Shown piece after piece: positions 33,201-45,400 of a stretch of DNA of 64,000 bases (the first letter of the stretch is position 1; each line of letters starts with the position of its first letter). The notes below the pieces were generated by a model. It made no database searches, was not told the origin of the DNA, and saw only the letters and a program-made list of their open reading frames with translations. The DNA lies in the NCBI GenBank assembly GCA_963681505.1, contig OY811973.1, forward strand, positions 9,415,419 through 9,479,418, written 5' to 3'. This DNA comes from Eunapius fragilis. Lineage: Eukaryota > Porifera > Demospongiae > Spongillida > Spongillidae. A program made the translations under genes and the position numbers.

Positions 33201-36200
33201 TGTAGTGTAAAATCCTCCCCAGGGTATGCTTCAATCTACAAAACTTACTATAAAATAAAAATTAAATTCATATAAACCTTACAGTTTGATTTATATTTTG
33301 GACATTCAGAGTGATGGGTTTGGTCTGCACATTCCATTCTGTTTCATAATCCTGAGGTAAATGGGCAACGTTTCTGTTGTTCCTGGATATACGGATTCCA
33401 TATTTATCATAAATTCATTGACAAGCATACTATACCTGTATTTTAGTGCTGGAATTCGGTAGAATTCAGTTGTGTTGAAAAATGGCTCCCTCAGCCTAAG
33501 CCATGAGCACAAAGCTGCATTGCTGGTATAGATGGCTGCCCCAACAAATGCCAAGTTACTATCAAACACAATCGATATCTGTTCATTGGAAAATGGAATG
33601 CATGTATGGTGAGAATATAAAATGGTTGCCCTTATGCATTTAACGTAGTTAGTTTTTTCATCATGAGGTACAGTGAACGATGAGAAAGTAAGTAATGTAG
33701 TGAAACATAACACAATGAGTGGCCATGCACAATGAAGTACTGGTAATAATAATACATACATTTTCATATCCCCAGTCAAGTGGAGATTCTTGAATATGGC
33801 TAGGACGGAATGGACAAATTGGATTGTATATGAGTTCCTGATAGCCCATTGGAGGGGGCCTCAAACTTTCAATAGCAATTGATGCACCTAGGCTGCATGG
33901 AAAACACAGCATTAATATTTGTATGGCAATTTCTCTGCAATCCATACATGTTTCAGTATGAATATTTAATAGATGCATTAGTGTGTTCATAGTTTTAGGG
34001 GGAAAAATGCGTATGCTCCAGTAGGGAATAGAGGTATGCAGTTACATAAATGTTGCATATGGAATCTTGTGTAAGAATCATCCCTATTCATACCTTCCAA
34101 CATTATCTTGGAGGTGAATGTTGGAGTTTGTGTACAGGACTACCTGTCCCAAGGACTCAAAAGACATAGCACTGCCATCCACAGCATTTGTGGTGTTGAA
34201 GATTTTTAAGACACTGTTCTCACTGAGGTGGACGACTGAGCCTACTATCTGTGGAGGAAGAGTCACCTGAATAAATTACCCTTGAGGTATGAAGGGCTTG
34301 CTTGTACCATCAGTGCTGAACCATTGTTAGACATGAATTCGTTTAGTCCAGATAGTACCACAGAAAAGTATGCCATACTAAGAATGCCAGCATTTTTCAG
34401 GGCAACATTGCGTCTAAATGTGCTGAGGAAATTGTGTGCAAGAGAGTGGGTTGTCGGTACACTGTATTCAAATGAATTTGGCACCTACATCAGTTTATGT
34501 AACTAATATATAACCAAAAGCAATATCAGATTAAAATTTAGCGAAACCGGTAAACCAAAAGAAATTTGGTGAGATGTATAATTGCACCGCAATGGTTACA
34601 CTATATGGAAAAGGAATATCATGCATTAAAGATAGTGCTATCTATAGAGGGTATTACTTTCTCTATAAAAGTGTCCAGCCCTTCTGGATAGTTTTTCAAG
34701 TTTTCAAATTTTTTGATTTTATGTCAACTCCAAAGAACTTTTATCAAATGCACTATCAATCATAAAGTTATTAGGCACTGAGTTTATAATTAGCCATACA
34801 TTTCAATGCGAGCGTTACTTTTCTTTTGCTTGTCCTCGAAGATTTGAAAAAGTATCATAAGGGTGATTTTGATGGACACTGTTTCAAACAACAATTTAAA
34901 ATTTGTCATTACATTGTGGGACAAAGATATAGTCATCTGCAAAAAGACTATTATTATCATCTGGCCGTTACCATCTTGTATCTCTTTGAGGTAGATTCCT
35001 TGTATAACTTATTTGTTATAATGACGGTATACGTCAAAGCTAATAATACGCAGTAACAAATATAAAAACATATCTGCATATATTATTCCTTTAATTATTT
35101 TCATGCTGCATGGCTGATCATGGATCTATAATATCAATTCAATCCAAACATAAGGTAGCATGCATAACCACAGCAAGATGGTTTTGAAAGGGGAGGTACC
35201 CAATGAATGACTAATTTTATCCACACACGCATATACTTGCAATGCCTAGAGTGGTAACTTACCAATTAATAATTTCTGTAGGTTTGAATGACTCTCTGTT
35301 GTTAAAAACCAGATCTGATGAAACTGCTATGGCTGCACCAAAACTTGTAGCCGAATTGTCTTGGAATGTGCAGTTTCTGAAATATCCATAATCACCTATT
35401 TCATGACTGGTTTGGGCTATAACTGAGATAAGGTGTATGTAACGGCAGGCAATATATAATACTAAAACCCTCAACCTCACTCTCACTCTCAAGGTACGGA
35501 CACACCACGCTCAGATTCGTAGGGTGACCAAATGCAAGGGAAAAGGCACTAATTCACACTTAGATAGTTATACATCAATTCATGAAACATTAGCTTGACT
35601 CCAAAGAAAAACTATGCTAAGTGATTCTTTTCAAAGCTGGCTGGTATTGAGTACTCCACATTGAAATTATGCCCGATGATTCTTTCTATGAGACTTTGTT
35701 GTTTAGAACAACTATGATAATTACATTGTGCATGATTATGGCATATATTAAACCAGTATATGGGACCTAGCGCATATTTTTTCAAGTTTTCATATTCGAT
35801 GAGATATACTTATGCCGTCTACATCGTCTTTCTTACGCACTGGAAATTAGTCTTTCCATCATGGAGTTACAGCTAATGACCCGAATTTTGAATTACGCGT
35901 ACATTTTAAATGCATGCGCAACTTTTTCCTGAAAATTTAATTTTTATAACATGCGCAAGGTCCTGCCACGACCGCATATATACCTTCGTACTATAAACCT
36001 TCTTCAGCAACGTACCATTTATGAGTAAAAAGACTGCTCCACCAATAGGTGCCAAGTTCCCTGCAAAAGTTGCGTCCTGTACAGCAATAGAATATAGCCT
36101 CGTTAGACTCCCCGGGTTAGAAAACCCAACAAAAATGGCTCCTGCTGACAGGTGACCTTCATTTCTTATGTAGGTCGTTGTGCGTATTGAAATGCTGTGG

Positions 36201-36627
36201 TTGGACGTCCCGGCGAGGGTGATGAACAGCCCACCTCCTTGTGCGGCAGCAGCATTCCCCACAAAGGTGCAGTCTGTAATAGTTATCAGCACGGGGTCGA
36301 GGGCGTAGATGGGTAGAGCTACCCCGCCCCCTCGAACGTAGAATATGCTCCTCTGAAGGGCGTTTGCTATGCTTTGGGTGGCGGTTGTATCCGCAACGGC
36401 ACTGTTGTTGAAGAACTGACACCTGGCGATGGATACTTGAGGGTTATAACCGATTGAGACAAGGTAATAAAATGCTATGGACAGGCCACCCGAATGGCCT
36501 CTGTACGGCTGTCTTTTAATGACCGCGGCAGGTCCGTTGTGTTGGAACGTGCAATCTGTGATGGTTGGATAACCGCAGTTGTATATGTCCACTGCTCCTT
36601 CAGTGAAAAAGCTACAAGTGTGTGTGT

Positions 36628-36658
<31 letters not shown>

Positions 36659-37706
36659 GGGTGATTATTTTATTGTATTCCATGCAGATATAAAACATCT
36701 ATGCAATCAATATGACGATATGTTACAATGCCAGAAATGATTTAAAGAATGCTGTTTTTTCTGTGAAGGATTTTAAAAAAAGTTGATTTAATTTGAATTA
36801 TAATATTAATTAAAATAAGAAATTTATTGCTGGCTACTAAATGTGGTAATATCGTGCTAAATACATAGATATATTTAAAACATTAAACCGGCCGTCCCCT
36901 TTCGCGTAAATATAACTATTTTGAACTTATAATGGCACGAAAAAAAAAGTAAACCGGATATCATTTATCGCGCGTGCGTAAGAAACCAAATTTTGAACTC
37001 TTGCAACTAATTATTATTATTATTATTTTACATACAACCAGGCGCTGTATATATACAATTATAACTCTATGTGCAAAAATTAATGCGATGCATGCATATA
37101 TGACGTGACCGTGCACCCCTTGGGCTATTAGGGTAAATTATTCATGAACAGCTGCAATTGAGCGTCTCCGTTGAATAACCTCTACACAGAGGCATAGATA
37201 TAAGAGCTATCCCAATATTGGACTGATACGCATACTACAGTATTACTGCCAGCGTCGAACATAGAACATTCTTACCTGAAAGAGCAATCAGCGATGCGCA
37301 CTTCGGTGACGTTTTCAAAAGCAATGATTCCGCTGCTGCTGGTGAAACGGATGTTGCTGAGCGATGCGAAGGGCGTGTTTAGGAACTGAATTACATAAAA
37401 CGGTTGGCTAGCTTCGTATCTGGCTGGTTTGGTAGCGATAATGGCAACATTCACTTCACCGTTTACACCCTGTAAGGCAACGTTTTGGAAGAACGATAGT
37501 GCTTGAGATATAACGTAGCTCCCGGGAGATATGTTGACCTGGACGCAGGCATCGGACGGCTGCGTAAGGCTGATACTGATCAGCACGTCCTGCAGGTTTC
37601 CTTGTGCAGAGATCTGTGTGCAGTTGGCCTTCTGATAGTTTGCAGAAACATTTTCAACCAATGCAGCGAGAAGCAAGCTACAAACAGACACTACTGCTGG
37701 CCGCAT
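30283..37706 (-). CDS. Gene B: secreted beta-helix / Cys-rich / multi-span membrane protein
   Basis: Twenty-one exons join in phase to 1,247 residues: 37706-37276, 36611-36016, 35422-35263, 34422-34308, 34266-34094, 33892-33760, 33578-33436, 33382-33283, 33235-33134, 33065-32928, 32876-32727, 32627-32462, 32406-32305, 32227-32148, 32073-32017, 31963-31818, 31764-31629, 31569-31438, 31137-30988, 30887-30568, 30496-30283. Exon order and nearly all phases match gene A. Features: signal peptide (MRPAVVSVCSLLLAALVENV), beta-helix with FVGNAAAAQGGGLF and FAGNLAPIGGAVF turns, Cys-rich GVLCGDCDQGYG and NRCVTCSDGSG, spans in exons 14 and 16-20, QPYKFILSNVLEI, and a tail rich in Asp/Glu. Exons 12-20 and their introns are nearly identical to gene D, while the beta-helix exons differ strongly. 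A surface role is inferred from the signal peptide and spans. Confidence 0.85.
34670..34882. mobile_element. Decayed small element of the GTGTCCAGC terminal-repeat family
   Basis: Begins GTGTCCAGCCCTTCTGGATA and ends GGGTGATTTTGATGGACACT. The interior, including CAAGTTTTCAAATTTTTTGA and ATTAGCCATACATTTCAATG, is the reverse complement of the element at 48,164-48,413. It lies in intron 3 of gene B. Confidence 0.8.
36614..36661. repeat. (TG)n plus G18 tract in intron 1 of gene B
   Basis: Alternating GT for about 28 bases followed by about 19 G, directly behind the exon 2 acceptor. Confidence 0.9.
36840..37275. other. Rest of intron 1 of gene B
   Basis: AT-rich, no coding or repeat signal recognised beyond a short ATT repeat near 37,010-37,026. 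Confidence 0.4.
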
Positions 37707-38908
37707 CTGATGGTACTACATGTATGAATGCTGTGAGATTACCTATACGTTTATAATTGACATCCGGCTTAATTGGATCCGTGTACTTATACCGTATGTG
37801 TGATGCAAGTGACGCTACTCGGGGTTACAATGTCAAGCGGTCATCGCTTTCTTGGACATGTAATTGTTATTCGAGAGTAACTGCAAAAGATTAATTAAAT
37901 AGAAGAGGTTGACGACTGAGTGATTGTACCAACAAAGTAGCAGACCAAGCATCCCAACAAGTGGCATGTGATTACTATGCATGACTGTATGCTTTTATCC
38001 CTTGCGATTTTGTTCAGAGAGTTCCAGACCGAGAGAAACATTCTAATCTTTGCTACGTGTGAACATGCGGACAACAGTTATTTAATTATAGGAATGTAGT
38101 TACTGATCGATGATGAAAAGTTCTATTTAAGTTGCATGCAGGAGTTTAAACTGCGCATGGTTCGAATTATACATAACAGTAAATGATTATAACGGTAATT
38201 ATCGCGATAGTAATTAAATGTTTGTCTTGATTTAGTTTACCTGACTTGATTTTATAGTTCCATTTCGATCATTTAGAATTCAATTTGAGTACGGGCGATA
38301 TTGTCATATGGTTTTGGGTCCGTGTCCCATGCATTTGCTGTCACTGCATCACACCTTAATCATTAGAAGAAAGGATATCTATACTTAATAGGTGGTGTTT
38401 CAGCGTGGAAACGTACGGGCCGTGTGCATGATAACACGAGGACGAAATACAATGAACAAATGTAGACAAAGTGCACGCGCTGCCACATTAATAAAGTTAT
38501 TGAATTGAAAGTTAATCAATTTGTCTCAATGAAAGGTTCGCAAAGTAATTTCGTGATACCTAATTACGTATTTGATGATGCACGGCCGCCAAAGCGGTAT
38601 TGTACCAGATTGTGCATAGTTTCGGCTATTGCTTGTAACTCAGATATGTCCACTTGCTGCTGAGGTCTGTGCCCAATAATAAGTGGGATGGGCATGAAAG
38701 AGTAAAATGGAAGTAACTTATTGAGAATAAAAAATATATACATATAGAAGGGAAAACACTTACTGAGTAAAGGTGATAGGCAGCGACAGGATGGGTTTTA
38801 GACTGACCGATATGAGCAGTGACCGAAAGTGTAGAATGAAGGCCCTACTCGACGTATGCAAGCATATGGACGTTTATATATATATATATATTATATATAT
38901 ATATAATT
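37707..38908. other. Intergenic, 5' flank of gene B
   Basis: No gene seen. An AT dinucleotide tract (about 38,875-38,905) marks the insertion point of the foldback element. Confidence 0.4.
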
Positions 38909-39695
38909 GGGACGGTGTCCAGCAAAATCACCCTTCTGGAGTTTTAATTTTATCACTATAAAATTTGTACGTTACACAAAGCAACATATCTTCACAACGG
39001 TTTTATATTTTCTTTTCAAATTTCGTACACTTGTTCACACATCAGTTCTCTCTGTGCAAACCGATTTTGGTGCTCTAGATAATTTCCATGCCATGGTTAT
39101 AAAGGTCTCTAACCCAATGGGTTAAGATTCCTCATTTCTCCAGATACGAGTGACGATAACATGTCAAATTTGGAGTGTACATAGAAGAGTCCTGTAGCTA
39201 TTGATTTCTGCAGATCGTTACGTTTTTTCTTATCCGTTACGGAGATATGGATTTTCAAAGTAATTCGACATTTCGCGCCACTCACCCTATTCCAATATGC
39301 CATTATGTAATGGTCACGCCCTTTAAATTTGAAGTTAGGTAATTAACTCCGCTTTGATCGTTCTACGTGGTATATAAGCGATCGTACCTCGTACGCTACG
39401 TTTCAACATAAAACAGTATCGTACGTTCACATATATCGCTTATGATGGATGCTGTGAATGTTCATGGTAGTTTATATCGTGCACCCTTTTTCTATATCTG
39501 CTCAGTTTGTGGCATGTACATGTAAGCATGCACGTACCATGCCTTCTAATCATGGGGCCCCTTCTTCACCCTCTACACTAGTCTGGGGACCAGATGACTT
39601 GCTTGCGGCAGTCAGTTATCTGGTACACAAACTGCAGTACTTTACTTAGTATGGCATATCTCTCTAGACCATTCATATTCACTGCCCTTCTTTCT
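38909..39695. repeat. Left unique arm of the foldback element
   Basis: Matches 47,360-48,151 as reverse complement, for example TCTAACCCAATGGGTTAAGA at 39,106. The apparent 64-residue open frame present in both arms is one sequence read twice and shows no domain. Confidence 0.85.
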
Positions 39696-39701
39696 TTCTT
39701 A

Positions 39702-41740
39702 CCTCCTCCTCCTCCTCCTCCTCCTCCTCCTCCTCCTCCTCCTCCTCCTCCTCCTCCTCCTCCTCCTCCTCCTCCTCCTCTCCCTCCACCTCTTCCTATC
39801 TTCCTTCATCCACCCATCCTCCTCCTCCTCCTCCTCTCCTCCTCCTCTCCTCCTCCTTCTTTTACTCCCTCTCATTTTCCCTCCTACCTTCCCTCCTATT
39901 ACACATAACACCCCTCCTCCTTTCTTTTGATTGCATCCACCCCTCCCCCTCCTCCTCCTCATCCTCCTACTTCTACGTTCCTACCTGTTGCACCTGTCCT
40001 ACCTGTTGCATCCTCCCCTCCTCCTTTCTTTTTCCCGTTGCATCCACCCCCAACTCTCTCCTCCCCCTCCTCTACGTCCTCCCCCTCGTCCTCCTCCCTC
40101 CTCCTCCTCCTACTCCCCCTCCTCTCCTCCCATCCTCCTCCTCTTACTCCCTCTCATTTTTCCTCCTACCTTCCTTCCTATTACACCTACCTCTCCCCCT
40201 CCTCCTTTCTTTTGATTGTATCCACACCTCCCCCTCCTCCTCCCCCTCCTACTTCTACCTTTCTACCTGTTGCATCCTCCCCTCCTCCCCCTCCATCCAC
40301 CCATCCTCCTCCTCCTCTCCTCCCCCTCCTCCCCTCCCTCCTCCTCCCCTCCTCCTCCTCCCTTCCCCCTACTCCTCTTACTCCCTCTCATTTTCCCTCC
40401 CACCTTCCTTCCAATTACACCTACCCTCCCCTCCTCCTTTTTTTGATTGCATGCACACCTCCCCTTCCTCCTCCTCATCCTCCTACTTCTACCTTCCTAC
40501 CTGTTGCATCCTCTCCTCCCCTCCTCCTCCTTCCATTCTTCCCGTTGCGTCCACCCCCACAACCTCCTCCCCACCTCTACTTCCTTCTCCTCCTTTCCCA
40601 CCACCTCCTCCTATCTTCCTTTATCCACCCATCCTCCTCCTCCCCCTCCTCTTCCTTCCATTCTTCCCGTTGCATCCACCCCCACCTTCTCCCCCCCTCC
40701 TCTACCTCCTTCTCCTTCTCCCCCTCCTCCTCTTCCTATCTTCCTTCATCCACCCATCCTTCTCCTCCTCTCCTCCCCTCCTCCTCCCCTCTCCTCCCCT
40801 CCTCCTCCTCCCCCTCCTCCTCCTCTTACTCCCTCTCATTTTCCCTCCTACCTTCCTTCCTATTACACCTACCCCTCCCCCTCCTCCTTTCTTTTGATTG
40901 CATCCACACCTCCCCTCCTCCTCCTCATCGACCTACTTCTACCTTCCTACCTGTTGCATCCTCCCCTCCTCCCCCTCCATCCACCCATCCTCCTCCTCCT
41001 CTCCTCCCTCTCCTCCCTCCCCTCCCCTCCTCCTCCTCCTATCTTCATCCACCATTCTCCTCCCCTCCTCCTCCTCTCCGTCTCCCCTCCTCTACCCTCC
41101 CCCTCCTCTCCTCCTCCCCTTCCCATCCCCTCCTCCGCCTCTTACTCCCTCTCATTTTCCCTCCTACCCTCCTTCCTATTAACCTAACCCCCTACTCCTC
41201 CTTTTGTTTTGATTGCATTCACACATCCCCTCCTCCTCCTCATCCTCCCGCTACTTCTACCTTCCTAACTGTTGCATCCTCCCTCTCCTCCCCCTCCTCT
41301 TCCTTCCATTCTTCCCGTTGCATCCACACCCACCTTCTCTCCTCCTCTACCTCCTCTTCCTATCTTCCTTCATCCTCCCCTCCCCTCCCCCTCCTCCTCC
41401 TCTCCCTCCTTTTCTTCCTATCTTCCTTCATCCACCCATCCTCCTCCTCCTCCTCCCCCTCCTCCTCCTCCCCTCCTCCTCCTCCTCCTCTCTCCTCCCC
41501 TCCTCTCCTCCTTTCTTTTAATTGCATCCATACCTCCTCCTCATCCTCCTACTTTTACCTTCCTACCTGTTGCATCCTCCCTCTCCTCCCCCTCCTTCCA
41601 TTCTTCCCGTTGCATCCACCCCCACCTTCTCCTCCCCTTCCTCTACCTCCTTCTCCTCCTCCTCCTCCTACCCTCCTCCTCCTCCTTCTACCTTTCTTCC
41701 CATTGCATCCACCCTCCTCCTTCTCCTCCTTTCCATTGTA
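39702..41740. repeat. Polypyrimidine satellite, left arm
   Basis: About 2.0 kb of CTCCTCCTC-rich sequence with a higher-order unit of a few hundred bp. The unit is marked by recurring anchors: CCCTCTCATTTTCCCTCCTA, CCTTCCTATTACACCTACC, TTGATTGCATCCACACCTCC and CTACCTGTTGCATCCTCC. The long proline/serine/leucine frames here are artefacts of this composition. Confidence 0.9.
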
Positions 41741-42430
41741 TAAATAAATGATAAGAGACATGTGTCGGAAGATACAATTCCTTATTTATCCAGCTTTAAA
41801 ACTATTGGTATTGTAAGTCAATGTGTTGTAAATTTGCAAGCACCCGGAATCATTTTGGCACTTCAGCATATATAATGTTCTAGCAATATAACCTTTCATG
41901 GGTTATTAAAAAGGTGACGATGCAACAACCTAGTAGGCACTGCCAACAATTAGGCAGATACATCAGATGTCCCCCCCCCCCCCCCTCCTCTTTTTCCCCC
42001 CTCTCCTTATTTATAGTATACTTTGTTTTTGGAAAGACCTTAGTGCTATGACATGCACGCATGTAGTTCAAAACTACTTGTTCTAACTTCCATGTAGAGC
42101 ATGTACAATGTACAAGGAACTTTGGATTCTACCATGTACCATTCTACCATGCTTGCTTGTCTAAGTAAACCACTGGCCACCCACAATCTGTACTGATAAG
42201 GGATAATAATATTCATAAAGGCTTATACCAACATACATTCCCTTGTGTAGAGCTCTAGAGTTTAGTTCTTGCACAGGCTTTGTATATAATCTCTTATAAT
42301 AGCCTTTTTCTAGTTGCATGTAGTTTGCACATCCCAAAAAATACATTCCACTGACTCCTAGGTGAAAACATATATATCGAGATGAACACTTCCTTTGAAA
42401 CAAAGTGGTTAATAATAAATACACTCCCTA
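41741..42430. other. Central spacer of the foldback element
   Basis: About 690 bp of ordinary base composition with no recognisable gene. A C tract followed by TCCTCTTTTTCC lies near 41,972-42,000. The spacer would form the loop if the arms paired. Confidence 0.6.
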
Positions 42431-45400
42431 CCCAAGAAGGTGGAAGGGGAGGAGGAGAATGAGGAGGAGGTAGAGGAGGGGGAGGAGGTAGAGGAGGGGG
42501 GAGGAGGTAGAGGAGGGGGGGGAGGAGGTAGAGGAGGGGGGAGAAGGTAGAGGAGGGGGAGGAGGTAGAGGAGGGGGAGGAGGTAGAGGAGGGGGAGGAG
42601 GTAGAGGAGAGGGAGGAGGAGGTAGAGGAGGGGGAGAAGGAGGAGGTAGAGGATGGGGAGGAGGAACAGGAGGAGGTAAAGGAGGGAGAGGGATGGGTGC
42701 AACTGGAAGAATGGAAGGAGGAAGAGAGGGAGGAGGGGAGGATGCAACCAGTAAGAAGGTAGAAGTAGGAGGATGAGGAGGAGGAGGGGGAGGTGTGGAT
42801 GCAAGGAGGAGGGGGAGGGGGAGGTGTAATAGGAAGGAAGTAAGAAGGGAAAATGAGAGGGAGTAAGAGGTGGAGGAGGAGGGGGAGGAGAGGAGGAGGA
42901 GAGGAGGAGGAGGGGAGGAGGAGGGAGGAGGATGGGTGGATGAAGGAAGATAGGAGGAGGAGGGGGAGGGGAGGGGAGGAGGAGGAGAGGAGGAGGAGGA
43001 TGGGTGGATGCAAGAAGATAGGAAGAGGAGGTAGATGAGGAAAAGGAGGTAGAGGAAGAGGAGGAGAAGGTGGGGGTGGATGCAACGGGAAGAATGGAAG
43101 GAGGAGGGGAGGATGCAACAGGTAGGAAGGTAGACGTAGGAGAATGAGGAGGAGGAGGGGAGGTGTAGATGAAATTAAAAGAAAGGTGGAGGGCTAGGTG
43201 TAATGGGAAGGAAGGTAGGAGGTAAAATGAGAGGGAGTAAGAGGAGGAGGAGGGGGAGAGAGGAGGAAGAGTTGAAGAGGGGAGGAGGAGGGGAGGAGGA
43301 TGGGTGGATGAAGGAAGATAGGAAGAGGAGGGAGAAGAGGGGGAGGAGAAGGTGGGAGTGGATGCAGTGGGAAGAATGGAAGGAGGAAGAGGGGGAGGAT
43401 GCAACGGGTAGGAAGGTAGAAGTAGGAGATGAGGAGGATGAGGAGGAAGAGGAGGGGGAGGTGTGGATGCAATGAAACGAAAGGAGGAGGGGGTAGGTGT
43501 AATAGGAAGGAAGGTAGGAGGGAAAATGAGACGGAGTAAGAGGAGGAGGAGGGGAGGAGGAGGTGGGGAGAATGGGGAGGAGGATGGGTGGATGAAGGAA
43601 GATAGGAGGAGGGAGAAGAGGAGGAGGTAGAGGAGGGGGAGGAGAAGGTGGGGGTGGATGCAACGGGTAGGATGGAAGGAGGAGGAGGGGAGGAGGGGAG
43701 GATGCAATGGGTAGGATGGTAGAAGTAGGAGGATGAGGAGGGGGAGGGGAGGAGGAGGGGAGGAGGAGGAGGAGGGACAAGGAGGAGGGAAGGAGGAGGA
43801 TGGGAGGAGGATGGGTGGATGAAGGAAGATAGGAAGAGGAGGGAGAAGAGGAGAGGGAGGTAGAGGAGGGGAAGGAGAAGGTGGGGGGTGATGCAACGGA
43901 AGAATGGAAGGAGGAGGGGAGGATGCAACAGGTAGGAAGGTAGAAGTAGGAGGATGAGGAGGAGGGGAGGATGCAACGGGTAGGAAGGTAGAAGTAGGGG
44001 AGGGGAGGAGGGAGGAGAAGGTGGGGTGGATGCAACGGGAAGAATGGAAGGAAGAGGAGGGGAGGAGGGGAGGATGCAACGGGTAGGAAGATAGAAGTAG
44101 GAGGATGAGGAGGAGGAGGGGAGGTGTGGATGCAATCAAAAGAAAGGAGGGGGTAGGTGTAATAGGAGAAAAGGTAGGAGGGAAAATGAGAGGACTAAGA
44201 GGAGGGGAGGAGGGGAGGAGGAGGAGGGGAGGAGGGAGTAGGGGAGGAGGAGGGGAGGAGGAGGATGGGTGGAGAAAAGAAGATAGGAAGAGGAGGAGGG
44301 AGAGGAGGAGAAGAAGGTAGAGGAGGGGGAGGAGAAGGTGGGGTGGATGCAACGGGAAAAATGAAAGGAGGGAAGGATGCAACAGGTAGAAAGGTAGAAT
44401 TAGAATGAGGAGGAGGAGGAGGGGGAGGTGTGGATGGAATGAAACGAAAGGAGGAGGGGTAGGTGTAATAGGAAGAAAGGTAGGAGGGAAAATGAGACGG
44501 AGTAAGAGGAGGAGGAGGGGAAGGAGAGGAGGAGGAAGGGAGGAGGAGGGGAGAATGGGGAGGAGGATGGGTGGATGAAGGAAGATAGGAGGAGGAGGGG
44601 GAGGAGAGGAGGAGGATGGGTGGATGGAGGGGGAGGATGCAACGGGTAGGAAGGTAAAAGTAGGAGGATGAGGAGGAGGGGAGGTGTGGATGCAATCAAA
44701 AGAAAGGAGGAGGGTGAGGGGTAGGTTTAATAGGAAGGAAGGTAGGAGGGAAATGAGAGGGCGTAAGAGGAGGAGGAGGAGAAGAGGATGGGAGGAGGAG
44801 GGGAGGAGGAGGAGGGGAGGAGGAGGAGGGGAGGAGGAGGAGGGGAGGAGGAGGAGGGGAGGAGGATGGGTGGATGAAGATAGGAAGAGGAGGAGGGGGA
44901 GAGGAGGAGGGGAGGAGAGGAGGAGACAGGAGGAGAGAGGAGGAGGGGAGGAGGAGGATGGGTGGATGAAGGAAGATAGGAAGAGAAGGAGAAGGAGGTA
45001 GAGGAGAGGGAGGAGAAGGTGGGGAGTGGATGCAATGAGAAGAATGGAAGGAGGAAGAGGGGGAGGATGCAACGGGTAGGAAGGTAGAAGTAGGAGATGA
45101 GGAGGATGAGGAGGAAGAGGAGGGGGAGGTGTGGATGCAATGAAACGAAAGGAGGAGGGGGTAGGTGTAATAGGAAGGAAGGTAGGAGGGAAAATGAGAC
45201 GGAGTAAGAGGAGGAGGAGGGGAGGAGGAGGAAGGGAGGAGGTGGGGAGAATGGGGAGGAGGATGGGTGGATGAAGGAAGATAGGAGGAGGGAGAAGAGG
45301 AGGAGGTAGAGGAGGGGGAGGAGAAGGTGGGGGTGGATGCAACGGGTAGGATGGAAGGAGGAGGAGGGGAGGAGGGGAGGATGCAATGGGTAGGAAGGTA

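Noticed and set aside
20743-37706. Bacterial contamination suggested by Pmp-like (chlamydial) beta-helix repeats
   Set aside because: The genes have many phase-consistent GT-AG introns, animal-type signal peptides and membrane exons, and lie in transposon-rich eukaryotic DNA.
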